Source of the DNA: Haliotis asinina
Lineage: Eukaryota; Mollusca; Gastropoda; Lepetellida; Haliotidae
Length of the DNA stretch: 64,000 nucleotides
Assembly: GCF_037392515.1 (NCBI RefSeq)
Contig: NC_090288.1
Span: 10,271,969-10,335,968 of the forward strand
Direction of reading: 5' to 3'
Part shown: piece after piece, positions 23,340 through 35,450 of the stretch
Layout of the letters: the number at the start of each line of letters is the position of its first letter
How positions within the stretch are numbered: the stretch's first letter is position 1
Position numbers and translations under genes: made by a program
Notes under the pieces: generated by a model
Told to the model about the DNA's origin: nothing
The model's database searches: none
What the model saw: the letters and a program-made list of their open reading frames with translations, nothing else

Positions 23340-24000
23340 TCACTCTTGTACTAGAGTACATCACGTGTTAAGTACATTCACGTTGGTGTGATTTTGATGA
23401 AAATAACTAGATTCACCCAGCATTACATATCAAGAGACGTCAAAATAAATTGCCATGTGGTCTGTACAAGAGCAATTACACATGTCACCGACGGAAACAT
23501 ACAGTTGAGTAACATGGACGTGTAAGGCTTAAACGATTGTTACCATGACAACTGGTTAAACAAAACCATAATCATTAACCCTGGAGGGTAGTCATGTAAA
23601 GTCTTTGAATAATTTTGAACCATACTGTGTAGACTTAAAAATCAATTTATAATCTAACAATATAGTTACTAAAGTAACTGTCCCAAACAATCATATCAAT
23701 GTTCTTCCAGATCATGGATTTCTCCAGCGCTGCATCACGGCTAAAGAATGTCCTGTATCTACCTGCAACGGGAGTTTGTGGATTTCTAGATAGGAGTTCT
23801 ATTGCAATATTTCTGAAAGGAGAGAATGTGGAGTGGATTCATCCATGCAGTGATTCCCATACATACTTATCCTCAAAGGCTTAAACTTTGGATCAGTGTG
23901 GTAAAATAATCTACTGTACCACGGGACAACATGGTTGTGCCTCATATAAAACTCATACGTAACCGCTTCATTAATCATGCCAGGACCTCATGGCGACTTG
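23340..24000 (+). repeat. duplicated segment X, copy 1
   Basis: Aligns in reverse complement with 37660-38330 over its whole length (blocks AACGATTGTTACCATGA, CATTAACCCTGGAGG, TTTGTGGATTTCTAGAT). A shorter third piece is at 31170-31270. Within it, 23699-23884 is open and reads GVCGFLDRSSIAIFLK. The copy at 37734-37961 reads AVCGFLDESSIAIFLK in the same frame. The function of this peptide is unknown. The pairing of copies 1 and 2 supports a large inverted duplication that also includes the IgGFc genes. Confidence 0.85.
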
Positions 24001-24009
24001 TCAGACAGC

Positions 24010-25549
24010 GTTTTTCTGACAATACTCATAATTTAGCAGACTGAACATATTACAACAGTTTCTAACGTTTTAATTGTAGGTTATTAAAACAAAGTTAAAT
24101 TTATATGACAAAATATGAAGTTTTATCTCAATAGTCAAGTTGTATCTTGATATCTGATATTTGTTTGAGTATTCTTAACGAATTTTACAATGTTGCTTAT
24201 TTGGATCCTTAATATATGGAAATATACATAGTATATCTAGCCGCAAATAGCTGCCAAACTGAAAATGCAATGTAAAACATTTTTCACTCACTCACTCACT
24301 CACTCACTCACTCACTCACTCACTCACTCAGTTCAGCATATTTGAAATGACAGTCTTCCTTATCCAGTCGTATGTACATTTCAGACCGTATTATGATCAT
24401 GTTTCTTTTCTTTAACGCACAGCATTACAGGTGTAAACCCACGGTGGAAACTGAACCACAGAAACCTGTGATTGACACGTTTGGTTACGATGACAGACCA
24501 TTTCACCGTTTCAATGAAAATGAGGGTGTTCGATAAAATGTGAGCGTATCCTGCCTCATTTGGGGCACGCGTCATTAACTTGTGAAGTGCTGGGATGGAT
24601 ATCAAACGCCGTTTGACATCGTCAGTGGAAACTGAAAGTGAAATAGCTGGGAAAACACGTAAGATCTTATACCCCGTGTATCATGCGACCCCTTCCCTGA
24701 CCCCCTCATTCTAGGTACGAAAAACTCGCATTATACGCGGGTATATACGGAATGGAATTCTGGTAAAATTCAGGAAAGAATAGTACAGGTCAAAAATAGG
24801 AATTTCATCTTTAAAATGTTGGTACAAGAGCATACTTCATTGTACGTCATGGGTTGTAAAATGGTAATACCAAAGCCTGGCGCTGTTGGAATGTTGCTCG
24901 ACATAAATGAAAGACGACAACTGGCATTATTGCTTTCGTCGAACATCCTTGTGGAGAGATTGTTATGCGTAAATCTTAATATTGTTTCCTTTATTTAAAA
25001 GTTCAATAAATCAGCCGAGAATAATTTGCTATTTGGTCACTGATGTTTCTCACTGGTAACGGTGCTAGACCATCGATTTAGCTGGGGCTAAGTGAAGGTT
25101 ACTTTGCTTTGGTCAGTTTTCATTAATAGGTACGTGCCTATGTCTTGTCGAAAAGCTTTGTTCCAAACGTTTATGAAATCGATACCAATGGGGAAGTCCA
25201 GAATTACACACCATATTTTCAAAATACGTGTATATTTTCGGAAATGTAAGATGATTACAGAAGCACACGGGAACGTCTATCAATGGTAATGGAGGGGAAG
25301 ACACAGCGTGACGATCAGATGTTGCTGGTGAAGTCTGCAGGGCGTAGGACGTTCGTAAGGACGCCTCCAGCTGGGTCACGTACTATCCAAATTATTATTA
25401 TTCAACAAGTTCGAATGTGTCGATTGTGCGTTTGAATCTGCTCACAGGCCTTGGGGACAATTTCTGATTACATATGACCTTGTTCCGTTTTCTGGTGCTA
25501 GTGACAAACTTGTATTTTGAATGAATTTCGGCATTCGGCTTATGTTTAA
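24010..25549. other. intergenic with an (ACTC)n SINE-tail array
   Basis: 24285-24329 is about eleven ACTC units preceded by a degenerate GCAATGTAAAAC box, probably the tail of a decayed SINE. Otherwise no gene recognised; short open frames have no motif. Confidence 0.5.
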
Positions 25550-25554
25550 CACAA

Positions 25555-25585
<31 letters not shown>

Positions 25586-25650
25586 AAAAAAACAAACAAA
25601 AAAAAAAACAAACAAACAAACAAACAAACACACACACACACATACACGAG
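25550..25650. repeat. compound CA / A / CAAA microsatellite
   Basis: A CA run, then poly-A interrupted by C, then CAAA units, then CA again. Cys- and Phe-rich open frames on the minus strand are artefacts. Confidence 0.95.
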
Positions 25651-25732
25651 CCCATTCTCGTAATTAATAGCATTTCCAGACATCATTGAGAAAGTTGTTT
25701 CGGTAAATGTCCAACAGATATTTTAAAGTCCT
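25651..25732 (+). repeat. dispersed repeat R1, copy 2
   Basis: Second copy of the 17503-17585 repeat, again immediately 3' of a CA-type microsatellite. Confidence 0.8.
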
Positions 25733-26074
25733 TTTCGTTCTATTCTGTCCTTCATTAGTCCCGACACGTTCTCAATAAGCTTAGGAAGTCAGCAGTAACT
25801 AGGTCAGTTTAAAATCTGAACTTAACAACCACTGTTTTGTGAAGCCGGCAGTGTGTTTTATGTCGTTATCATACTGGAAAATCCAATTATACAGTGTGCG
25901 GGCTGTTGGGAGGAGGTGATCACTAAAGATGTCAACGTATTATGCAGAAATCATGTAGAAGCAACTTTTTTTCTCATCTGCAGTCAAATCTGTCATGACA
26001 GCCAAGGAAACCGTTTGCTACACCAGGGGAGAAACTACACCGGGGGAGATATTGGTAAGGTGAATACTTTGCTG

Positions 26075-26350
26075 TCACAAAAGGTTTAAGAAATCCCCCC
26101 AGAACCAGCAAAATACAAGAGAAGTCTGATATTTTCAATAATTTGTATCCGGCAAAAACCCAACAAGATACAAAGGTACACAATAGTGGTTTCATGTACA
26201 ATGCAACAGATTCAAATTCTAAAGTAATGGGTCACAAATAATGTCAACTCATGATCACCGAAGTCTTGATGTGAGAGTGAAAACAGTTATGCAGAATGTA
26301 ACACAGCGAGCGGTCTTGCGGAGGTGTTGTGAGTCAAGTGTTGACGGAGT
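26075..26350 (+). repeat. dispersed repeat R2, copy 2
   Basis: Matches 19838-20115 in the same orientation with small indels. Confidence 0.75.
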
Positions 26351-26449
26351 GGCAGAGTTGTGTACTCCAGTTAATCTGTGCGTGTCCCATGTGTCATCAA
26401 CACAACTAGTAGCCTTTATTCATACAGTCACTGACTGAAATATTGGAGC

Positions 26450-26691
26450 TCATACATCCATTGCCATTAACGTAGAAGCTTCTCGCAATATTCTCGGATG
26501 AAAATAATCAAAACATACGCTCAAGAGGAGGTTACTCCTTAAAGCCTGCTGCCAAAATACTAAAAGCATTGAACATTTATGATACGGAATGTGACCCATC
26601 ATAATTATCATTCAAAACACTAAACGTTGTGACCCAATAATAATTATTACTTAATTAATAATACAATTACAGAAAATACACACTCGTAACA
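26450..26691 (-). mobile_element. LTR-like fossil, partial copy
   Basis: Reverse complement of the first part of 20557-21240 (starts TGTTACGAGT at 26691, shared block TTGGGTCACAAC). Old and partial; no coding region. Confidence 0.5.
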
Positions 26692-26699
26692 GTGTTCGG

Positions 26700-27650
26700 A
26701 AACAAAGATCTATTTCTGGGTATAATATACATACATGTAGCCTGGAACTTACAACCGACTGATTTAAACAGAAACCAGGACCAGGATCATTGTTCTCGAA
26801 ACGACTGTATGATTAGAACTTTTAACTTTGATAGTAGCGAAAGCGTTCATAATGGGCTTACCAAGTTCTAAGGTTTACAAAGGGTTCGAGAGAAAACTAA
26901 ACAGATACTGTGCCTTTATTGAGAGGAGAAATAATCCAAGTCAATTAATTACGTGAACCTGCTCCATCACTATGTTTAGTAATCTAGTCGAACGATTCTG
27001 TGATCTTGATCAAAAGCGCCTTTGCTAAACAACGAACCCTACAAGAAATGGTTGCCCTTGAGACAGGGTTGAATGCACCTAATGTTGATGTAGATAATGG
27101 TGTCAGATTAATGGTATAGGTCAGTCAGAAGTTCCAGGAAATAAACTTCTACTAGAACAAGCTTAAGTCGATGTGACACGCACTGAGAACAATAGGGATA
27201 AAGGTCTTATCGGATTTCATTCCAGCTTATAAGATGGATTTTGTAATGGTTTACGTGTGCTGTGTGCACCTACCTTGAGTTAAGTTTTTGCTCATTGGAT
27301 GTCAGTTGTTGGTAACTTGTAACCCTTTCTTATGTTGTAGTGTCTGTAGTAATTTCATTTTATAATATAGCATACTAGTTTTATATGTCTATCTGTGATA
27401 CTATAGTGTTTTTTTCTGTCCCTCGATGACACTCTAAATTTCTTGATATCCATATTGATATAAATGAAATTGTTCTCTTCATGATATGGTTGAAATAGTA
27501 CAGATGAGACACGAAATATCATGTCACTGAGTGAATGAGGTTGTGATACTGTCGTCATAATCTTATACCACAGCGTGAGCATGTCAGTTCAGTTTCATCC
27601 ATGACGATATAGGTAAGAATTGTCTTCAACATCACGTCTCCATATGATAT
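26700..27650. other. intergenic, no gene recognised
   Basis: No convincing exon or repeat. Confidence 0.5.
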
Positions 27651-27745
27651 TCTTGCTGTTGATCACCGGATTGTGTGATCCAGACGCTGTTATTTACAGA
27701 CCATCACCATAGAGCTGGAAATTGCTGAGTGCATCATTAAACAAC
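27651..27745 (+). mobile_element. SINE-A 3' fragment
   Basis: CTGTTGATCACCGGATTGT, TTATTTACAGACC and AGCTGGAAATTGCTGAGTG are SINE-A blocks in plus order; the ACTC tail is lost. Confidence 0.8.
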
Positions 27746-29350
27746 AAAAAGACTGACAAACATACATCTCTTTAACTACCAAGTCTTATATCATGCCGGC
27801 CGTACACCGGTTGTCCTCTTTGCTAAACCCTTGATCTCACATGTTCGCTCGTAATGGTAGAAGAGGTCGTCTTAATGTTGGGGTCGAATTTCTTAAAAGA
27901 AATATATTCTGGATTGTAAATTAATCCAGCATGCCCTCTCAGACTCCTGTGAAAATCCAACTTAGAAAACAGGTTTTGTTGTAGCGGTTGTTGGGTATCG
28001 GATGGTCATGGTAATTGTTTGCATGTCGTCGTTTGTAACCGCCGTTTGTTTGGTTTGTTTGGTCCAAATTTGAACATTTCCTGATATCTGTCACGTGGCT
28101 GGAATATTGAAGCGTTTGACGGTAAACAAAAAATCCCCAAACCCAAAGAACAAGAGAATTCCGAGTGAACATATACACATATGTGACATTGCCTGACATC
28201 CCTATCGAATCATTTACCTTTCATGTATGAAAAAAACAATTGATCAAAACGGCATGGTTTTCACGCATGATTGTACTCAACATGCTGTTCAATAACGTAT
28301 GTAGGTGTGGACTTGGTAATAATATGCCTTCACACTGATTTGTACCTCATGTGACCTCGTGCTAACATGGGATCAATCTCTTGCTGTTATAAGTGGTTGC
28401 CTCGTTTCCCAGTACTCCAGGTTTATAGTATGGGTGACTGAACGAAGACCAATAGCATGGTAACAATGTTATGATGTCAACATTCAACATTTATACCTGA
28501 TTTATGCACACCTTCCTCAGGGATATTAGTAGATACATGGAGGGGGGGGGGGGGGGGATATTTTTATAACAAAAACATCAGTGAAAAACAATGTATGTGG
28601 CAATTCTTATTTTGAGATGTGTTCCTGTAATTTTATCAGGTGTAAGATGACTTGGTTTGGTCGTTCTTTGAGCAATATTCCGGCTATGTGTCGGCGGTTT
28701 GTATATAATCAAGATTCAGATCAGATTTTTGATCATACAATAGGCTGTGCTTTGAGGCTGTGCCTCTATGATAAGAAAAGTATTATTAAGTGTTTTCTGG
28801 CAACTGGTTTCAGCAGTTCATGGTTCGAAATACTCTATTCAAGTCCGGTGAAGCCAGTCATACATCTACATACCCGGCACATTCCCCTGGATTCCAGCTT
28901 CTGAACAGTCCTTTAACATAATGATATGTAAGTGTTTTCGAAACATACCGAGTTTGTATGGTGTATAATTCCAAGTTGAATTATCATCCACGGTGCACTA
29001 GGTTCTTGTAGTGTTTGAAACGAAGTTTCATTTGAGAGATGGCATCACTTAAAAGTTAAAAATCCACTTAATTTCGTAACTGAAGAGACCAATTATTGTG
29101 AAGGAGGCTTCTATTTGGTATGGCATTTAAAAGCAGCGCTAGGAAACCATGCAGGAAGCAACAGTATTATAAAACCCCGTGTTCCTTAGTATTTTGGTCA
29201 AACTCTATTTGCTTGAGATCTATAGCTCTATTTGACATTGTGTCCGTCAATTGATAATTTATTTTTTAAATACACACAGAATAATGTTATTACTATGTGA
29301 TAATCCAGGTACTGCACTGTCCTTCGATGACAGCTTTGTTTTTTTATTTA
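27746..29350. other. intergenic; SINE-A scrap and poly-G tract
   Basis: 28541-28557 is an uninterrupted G run. 28668-28725 holds a diverged minus-strand SINE-A piece (AGCAATATTCCGGCTATG, TCGGCGGTTTGTATATAATC) which accounts for part of the 107-codon open frame at 28581-28904. No gene is called. 29351-29402 carries a third SINE-type tail (GCCGATGTGACGTAAAA...CACTCAC-like). Confidence 0.5.
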
Positions 29351-29402
29351 AGTCATGACTTTCTGCCGATGTGACGTAAAATTTGAAATCACCCTCACTT
29401 AA

Positions 29403-30194
29403 ATGCACTTCAGACTAACAAATCACTGTTGAAACTTAGAGTAATCAAAGTATTACGCAAGACTGATCCCAATGTTCAGGACGTGCATTGGCGGGCGACT
29501 GTTCTTAATATGAAGATCGCAATCTTTTTGCACAAATATTCCTATCCATATACCTGCACTGAGTTTCCTCAATACTTTTCTTAAGCGGAACTGTTGAAGT
29601 TCTAGAAATTGGCGCTATTCCAAATAAATGGATTTTCTCGCTCATCGATCAGTTGACTGTGTACTGACTGGCGTCGCATACTGTCGGGTTGTAAATAGAA
29701 TTCTCTCAGTAATAATACTTGTGTAAACCCAGTAATAACAATATTATACTATACGAAGTGATAAAATATTTCGATATCCTGGTTTGGCCAGTTTCGTTAC
29801 ATGTTTAATCGGTATATTTTAGGACCACAAACGCAAGTGCTTGTCATTTGGTAATACTAGTCTATTATTTGGTAGCATGTCTGGAACGATCATGGGTTTG
29901 CAATATTGTTTACCACTTTGTTACATAATATCCACGTATGCATTGTAAACTGAGAAAATAATATAGATATGCTGTTGGGTTTTTATATTTCTTTTGAGAG
30001 CAGCATACAATTTATATTAGTTAGAACTGATTTTCTTGTTCAACAAATGTTTAAACGACAAATCTGAAAACTTATTCAAAGATCGCATATTTTGTCGTCT
30101 TCGTCTTCACGTCAGTTCTCTCGTTGAAAGTGGATAGGGTTTTAGTCCCACACAGAATCAGTATAATTGTTCTGCAGGACTAGGGTATATCGGA
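29403..30194. other. start of duplication cluster, no gene recognised
   Basis: No exon of the IgGFc gene could be recognised here although a copy of its 3' flank follows at 30195, which implies loss of the gene body from this unit. Confidence 0.4.
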
Positions 30195-30460
30195 AGTATG
30201 AAAATGTGAGCATTATAGAAATGATTTGGTGATCGTGTATGTTTATAAGTGAATATATCACGACATGACGATCCACTGTCCTGCCATACCTCGTTTGTTA
30301 TGGTGATGTTGAAGGACGCTTTAATCCTGTCAGTGTTTTGCACATTTCTCAGTGCATATCGATATTGTTCACATTACGACGAGAACACTATTATGAAATC
30401 AAAGACGGCAAATGTATGTGTCTTCTTTTATTTTTTATTTTTACGTGTACTGAACAGTTA
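30195..30460 (+). repeat. copy of IgGFc 3' flank, unit A
   Basis: Aligns with 35795-36110 and with 45455-45780 (shared CTGTCAGTGTTTTGCACA / TCAAAGACGGCAAAT-type blocks). On the minus strand one frame reads FNITITNEVWQDSGSS, which resembles the E-to-F strand region of an Ig V-type domain. The other copies keep a similar but broken frame (EFEYRVFVQNSD). This may be a relic of an Ig-like exon on the opposite strand. Confidence 0.6.
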
Positions 30461-30680
30461 ATGAATGTCAATTCCATGAGGTTTATATGAACCACTGCCA
30501 CCTTAACCCGTATTAGAATAGATTATGTAGATGCATCCTTTGAACAAGAAGTAAGTTTGAAGTAGTGCTTGCAAAATACGACATTTACAATAAAATACAA
30601 TGATAAACTGCCTGAAACAGCAACTCTGGTACAACACATATTTAATAATTACATTATCATGGTCATATATCTCACTGAAG

Positions 30681-30953
30681 TGAGTGAGTCAGTGAATTTA
30701 ATTTTAACGCTACACTCAGCAATTTTCCAGCAATATGGTGGCGGTCTGTAAATAATCGAGTCTGGACCAGACAATCCAATGATCAAAAGCATGGCCATAG
30801 ATCTGCACATTTGGGTACTGATGACATGTGTCAACCAAGTCAGCGGGCCTGACCACCCGATCCCGTTAGTCACCTCTTACGACAAGCATTGTTGCCTTAT
30901 ATGACATGCATGGGTTGCTGCAGGCCTATTCTAACCCGGGCCTTCATGGGTCT
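30681..30953 (-). mobile_element. SINE-A, near full length
   Basis: TGAGTGAGTC tail, TTTTAACGCTACACTCAGCA box, all middle blocks, and the CCGGGCCTTCATGGGTCT head. Minus orientation. Confidence 0.93.
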
Positions 30954-31169
30954 CTCATTCAGACAACGACTGTAGTGGTTTAACACGGGATATATATTTT
31001 TAGATTATTGATGTTTAATTCTCCGGAGTAAGGTTTAAATTTATTAACAGACATATGCCTAGCAAGCTGGTTTGATGGCTATGGTTATGCTTATCCAATT
31101 GTCTTCACGCGTCGGTGCTGTATTCTACTGTGGGAGGTTCTGTGGATGATATTTGTAAAGAGATTAATT

Positions 31170-31270
31170 CTTCATGTAGAAGGGAAGTAAGTTTTGACGT
31201 CCCTTGATATGTAATGCAATGAAGCTTTGTATTGTTTCTCAGAGTCACGTCAAGGTGTACTAACTCAAGT
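31170..31270 (-). repeat. duplicated segment X, copy 3 (partial)
   Basis: Reverse complement shares GCATTACATATCAAGGGACG and TCAAAA with 23420-23450 and resembles 38260-38300. Same orientation as copy 2. Confidence 0.6.
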
Positions 31271-32774
31271 CGATGTTTCTAAAACGTAATGTACTCTCTT
31301 GGGGAATTGTGCTTCTCAAAGGGAGCAACAAAAGCGTAAATTCTTGCGATTATCATTATCTTTACCATGTACTGCCAGATTGTCACATATCCAGATTTCA
31401 GAGTACTTTTTGTAACATTGGCATGTCTGTTAAGTGTCTCCATAAATATTTTCCTTTTTAAAATTAGCTTTCAAATTCAAATGAAAATATATGACATGAA
31501 TCTCACAAATCCTGTTATAATCTTCTTGAACTCGAAACAATATATCTTTTCATACTAACGCCTTAGTTGTTCAGTTAGGGTGGGGTTAATAAGAATTAAT
31601 GATCAATGAAGTTAGATTGGCATTGATAAAAATGGAAGCTATGTTATAACAAGATTTAGAGAGAAGGAATTCCGCTTTGTCTTTACATGCTCTACTCTTT
31701 GTAACCTGAGAATTTAGTAGATAAAAATACTTTAGTAAACCACTAGAAATTGCATTGTCTTCATTTATGACCACTACAAGTGATACCAATATGTTTCACT
31801 TGTCCTTACATGTAAAGTATGGTTTATAAAGCATGATGTTTGTATCCAAATTGATGAAATACTCCATGTAACATCAGATTGTTTGAGTTACTGTGTATTT
31901 TGATTACTCTGTATGTCAGCCGAGGCCTACAGTAAAATAAATGTCTTCGTCTTGTACTTCTTCTTCTTCTCCTGATGATGTCATGTCATCTCCAATGAAC
32001 ATGACATTAAGCAACCGTTACGGGAAATATACGATCTCAGATGTTATGTTACTGCTACTTGCAAATATTTTCCTTACTGCATATTCATTTTTGTTGAATA
32101 TGCTTTAGGTGCAGCATTCTTTGTAAAAATAAAAAGAGAAATACTTAGTTCTGAACAGAGGTTTTACAGCTGACAATAGTCAGGCATATACAATATTTAT
32201 CATGCACGTAAACATTAGCTAATGACAATATGATGAAATATTCAGACCTCTTGGAGACGAGTCAAGGGCCATCAATCAATCGATATTGATCCTTTTGTAT
32301 GGTGATTTGATTGTTATTTGTGGAATAGTTTGTCTTGTAGTTATGGCAACGGCATCAAACGTCTTTGATATTCTTAGGTTTGATCAATGCCCAACAATTC
32401 GTAAACATAAAACAAACCAAAAACCAAACATAACAAACAGTAGTTTCCTAGTTGTATTCAGAATCATTAAAACTAACATATGTACAGAAGATGTTTCCTT
32501 GTTAGCACATTAGTTATCTTTGTTTTTAAAAGTAAATATTAACGAAATAGGAACAGGTTATGGATATATATCGACTGGAGGGTATGAGGGGATATATAGA
32601 TTATTATACTTATGTAATGAGCATGTGTATAACAATTTCACTGGCAACGGCATCGCCAGTGTTAGACGCCGTTCAATGATTCAGAACATTAACTATTATC
32701 TTTGAAATTTTCCTATACCACTGCACCTGTAATTGTCAAAGCTGTACTTTTGTCGAGTTCAAAGCGCACATTCA
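31271..32774. other. intergenic, no gene recognised
   Basis: AT-rich; open frames of 60-75 codons lack motifs. Confidence 0.45.
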
Positions 32775-32993
32775 TCAATAATAACTCAGCTGTCTCATTT
32801 CTTTGCATGTTATTCCGATATCCTCTGTAATTAAAACATGGAAACTTGCGGACGTTTGCAGATCGTCATCAAGTTCCTTGTTTAACTGTTTCATTGTAAG
32901 ATAAAACGGCGAGTCTGTCCATTCTAGTAAACTTCTCTTTTTATCTAGACGGTCCAACTTGAAACAGAGAGCGCGGGGTATAGGACATGCCAC
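32775..32993 (-). other. possible cytoplasmic-tail exon of the 33-kb gene
   Basis: An open frame reading LDKKRSLLEWTDSPFYLTMK with many charged residues lies just downstream of the membrane-segment exon on the same strand. The exon above ends near a consensus donor (GTAAGT at about 33016-33021), but an intron joining the two directly would be only about 28 bp, too short to be plausible. It may be a separate exon or a chance frame. Confidence 0.2.
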
Positions 32994-33014
32994 TTAATGA
33001 ATAAATAAATCACT

Positions 33015-33647
33015 TCACTTACAATGTAACATTGGGAGTAGATAAAACAAACACAAAGCCACAAATATATACAGAATCTCACCCAAGTGGCTGCTGATAT
33101 CTGTTGTATGAAGTTGTGATGATACGGTTACAAATACCCGATCCTTGCCGAGCATATTTCTACTTTTCGTCAACGAGTATTCTGATATCCCAAGAAACGA
33201 GGTCAAGTTTCTATTTATCATGAAAAGATCACTCTTACAATGAAAAATGTACACCGTGCTGCCATTAGATACCACAAACAATAAAGGCCGGGTGGGACAA
33301 CTTAGGAATGGAAAGCGAGTTCCTAACTTGACACATGCAGGAGGGAGCAAACTATATTGACATATTTTATATCATTGGAAAGATCTCGAAGAGATGAACA
33401 CGAAACACGAAAAGTTCATGTGCCTGTGTGTTCACCTGTTAAATATGTGTAGAATACAATTTTCATTGATAAATATAAGCTCAGAGATACTTCCCGGGTG
33501 ATATTGAATGCTGGAGCGAAATTTTAAGTCTCTTGCATTCCGCTCGTCGCAGAAATCAGCTGAGTTTTGCTTCCAAATTGCAAAATAAATTCCGAAGTTT
33601 TCAGACATAAACATGTAAACATGACACAACTTGAGTTCACTATTCAT
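33015..33647 (-). CDS. candidate single-pass membrane protein with Ig-like features
   Basis: Two minus-strand open pieces join in frame by an 84-bp intron. The first runs from 33647 or earlier to 33436 and ends in donor GTGAAC. The second runs 33351-33015 after acceptor ATATAG. A possible acceptor TTTTCCAG lies just before 33651, so the first piece may itself be an internal exon. The product has a C...W pattern (LCHVYMF ... FAIWKQN), RSSIQYHPG and LIFINENCILHIFN, which recall an Ig V-set domain. It then has Asn-linked glycosylation sites (SNGST, NRNLTS), RVFVTVSSQ, and a hydrophobic segment ILYIFVALCLFYLLPML near the end. Pieces resembling its first part recur at 39660-39950 and 46060-46250, so it belongs to the duplicated unit. 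Signal peptide not found; the Ig assignment is tentative. Confidence 0.35.
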
Positions 33648-33654
33648 AACGGCT

Positions 33655-34070
33655 GGAAAATTGTTTATAACAAAAAATATTGTCGGTATTAAAGAATGTT
33701 GTTTGTACGTTACTATGGTTACAATACAACTACGACCAGCACAATTAACACTTTACCTTGATTAGGTGAGTGAGGAAGTGAGTGTGTTAGTAAATAGTTT
33801 AAGTCACATCGACAGTATTTCTACTATATCATCACAAGTAACAGATTCATAAGACAAAAAGACAAATGATAAAACTCTGTCAGTGAAGGACAATGAAACA
33901 ACAGCTAGAAGATCACAGGCATAGCTTCACAATTGTTATGGAAATCTAAAACGTTTTGTACTTTAGATGACAAAACAATAAAGACAGGCCGCAGATTGCC
34001 AACACCTGAAAGTAGATCACCATACTAGGGACCATGGGGACTTACATGATATTTGCTTTCTGCATCCCTT
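33655..34070 (+). repeat. distal 5' flank copy, unit B
   Basis: Resembles 39890-40240 and 46180-46400 (blocks AACAACAGCTAGAAGATCAC, AAATCTAAAACGTTTTGTA, GTAGATCACCATACTAGGGA). A minus-strand SINE-type tail (GTGAGTGAGGAAGTGAGTG ... AAGTCACATCGACAG) interrupts it at about 33766-33830. Confidence 0.7.
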
Positions 34071-34840
34071 CAACTTTTAACAATTTAGACGAATCTAGCC
34101 GTAAAATTAAAATGACATATAATCTGATATTGAAAAAAAATGTTAGAATAAAATTACTTTTGGACATCTACGTGGCAGTGGGAGTAGCTTTAATTTTAAT
34201 TTCATCGAGTGATATCGGTTTATACTGATTGAAATATCAATGAGTTACTGAAAAAATTATAAAAAAACTGATTCCAATTGTCTTTTACTCTGACGCATTT
34301 CCTGTTTTCTGTTCCTGTTTTAGTTCAAGATTAATTAAATAATTCAATCTCAGCTAACAATAACCATCTATCATTTTCTCATTCAAGAGTGAGACTAATG
34401 ACGTCTCCTGCTGGTTTGGACTGGTCTCTGAGAGGAGGAGCCATTGCTCTTACATAGTAATCCTACAGTGAACATTGCTGGTTGCGTTTTGCTTCACTTT
34501 GACAGAAAAAAACCCAATACAAATACTGTGAAGTCAGTGTCTGGTTAAAAATCAATGAACATGTCCATGACTTCCTGTGACAATGACGTACGCAAAATAT
34601 CAAAGAATATCAGTATAATGAATGATGTGATGTGCAGATTGCGCGTAAGGCGGTTGGCGAGGGAAATTGACAGACGTACAAACTGCAGGTGATGTCAAAA
34701 TATATAATAAATTCATACATATTTTAAACACACATGTGTTGTTTAGATGCTACCGGCATGGTCAAATCAGTATACTGTGAATCCATAAGATTTGCTTTTT
34801 AAAAACCTAATGTTATTTTCCATCGTTCTTTCGAAGTTTA
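34071..34840. other. intergenic within duplication unit B
   Basis: No gene recognised. Confidence 0.5.
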
Positions 34841-35100
34841 TGTGGTAATGTAGCTCATATCTATAAGCCGACCAATAACGACTGTCAACATATCATGTTG
34901 GTTCAGATACCTATGTGTGGAGCAAAAGGTATGTTTTACGGAAATGGCAGTTGCAATGACGTTAACGTCATTAGAGGGTCGCACAAAAATTACGTCCAAC
35001 ATTCAAGGACACAGAATTTTTCTGACAAATTTTTTTATCTAAATGACTAAAGTGCATGCGAGAGCTTCCATTCCACTTTCAAAACCTATACGCTATTTCG
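34841..35100 (+). repeat. promoter-proximal flank copy, unit B
   Basis: Aligns with 40425-40615 (blocks GCAGTTGCAATGACG, GTCGCACAAAAAT, TATCTAAATGACTAAAGTGC). Lies just upstream of the detached exon 1 at 35185. Confidence 0.75.
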
Positions 35101-35184
35101 TATTGGACCCTGTGCATCAGTATACAGTATGTATTGATATTAAGTCAGACTTAGTGATTTTATGTACGTTTCACGTCTGTCAAC

Positions 35185-35450
35185 ATGTTCCTGCTACTGA
35201 TGTGTCGCTGTGTTGTTGGACATAACGCTAAGACAGTGCCACGGCTAATCGTAAAACTTTACACTTGTGATTTCATGACAATGTTAGTTTCTGCTCGATT
35301 TTGATGTGGTGGCATCACCAATTCCTTCGCATCATTTTCATGACTATTTTATACATCTCATAGAGTTTGTTTCGTTGGATAATCCTCCTTAGATAAATTA
35401 TTATAATTACTGTGATGTAATAGAGTCTCAAACACATCTCACGCTCTTTT
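35185..35450 (+). pseudogene. detached exon 1 and start of intron 1 of an IgGFc gene copy
   Basis: 35185-35227 encodes MFLLLMCRCVVGHN, matching MLLLLMCLCVVGNN of the intact gene, with conserved flanking sequence (GTCAACATG before, AAGACAGTGCCACGGCT after). The splice donor that is G|GTAAGA in the intact gene is G|CTAAGA here, so normal splicing at this point is not expected. Homology to intron 1 continues to about 35450 (CATTTTCATGACTATTTT, GATAATCCTCCTTAGAT). Exons 2 and 3 are missing: the 3' flank begins near 35628. This unit has lost the gene body. Confidence 0.85.
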
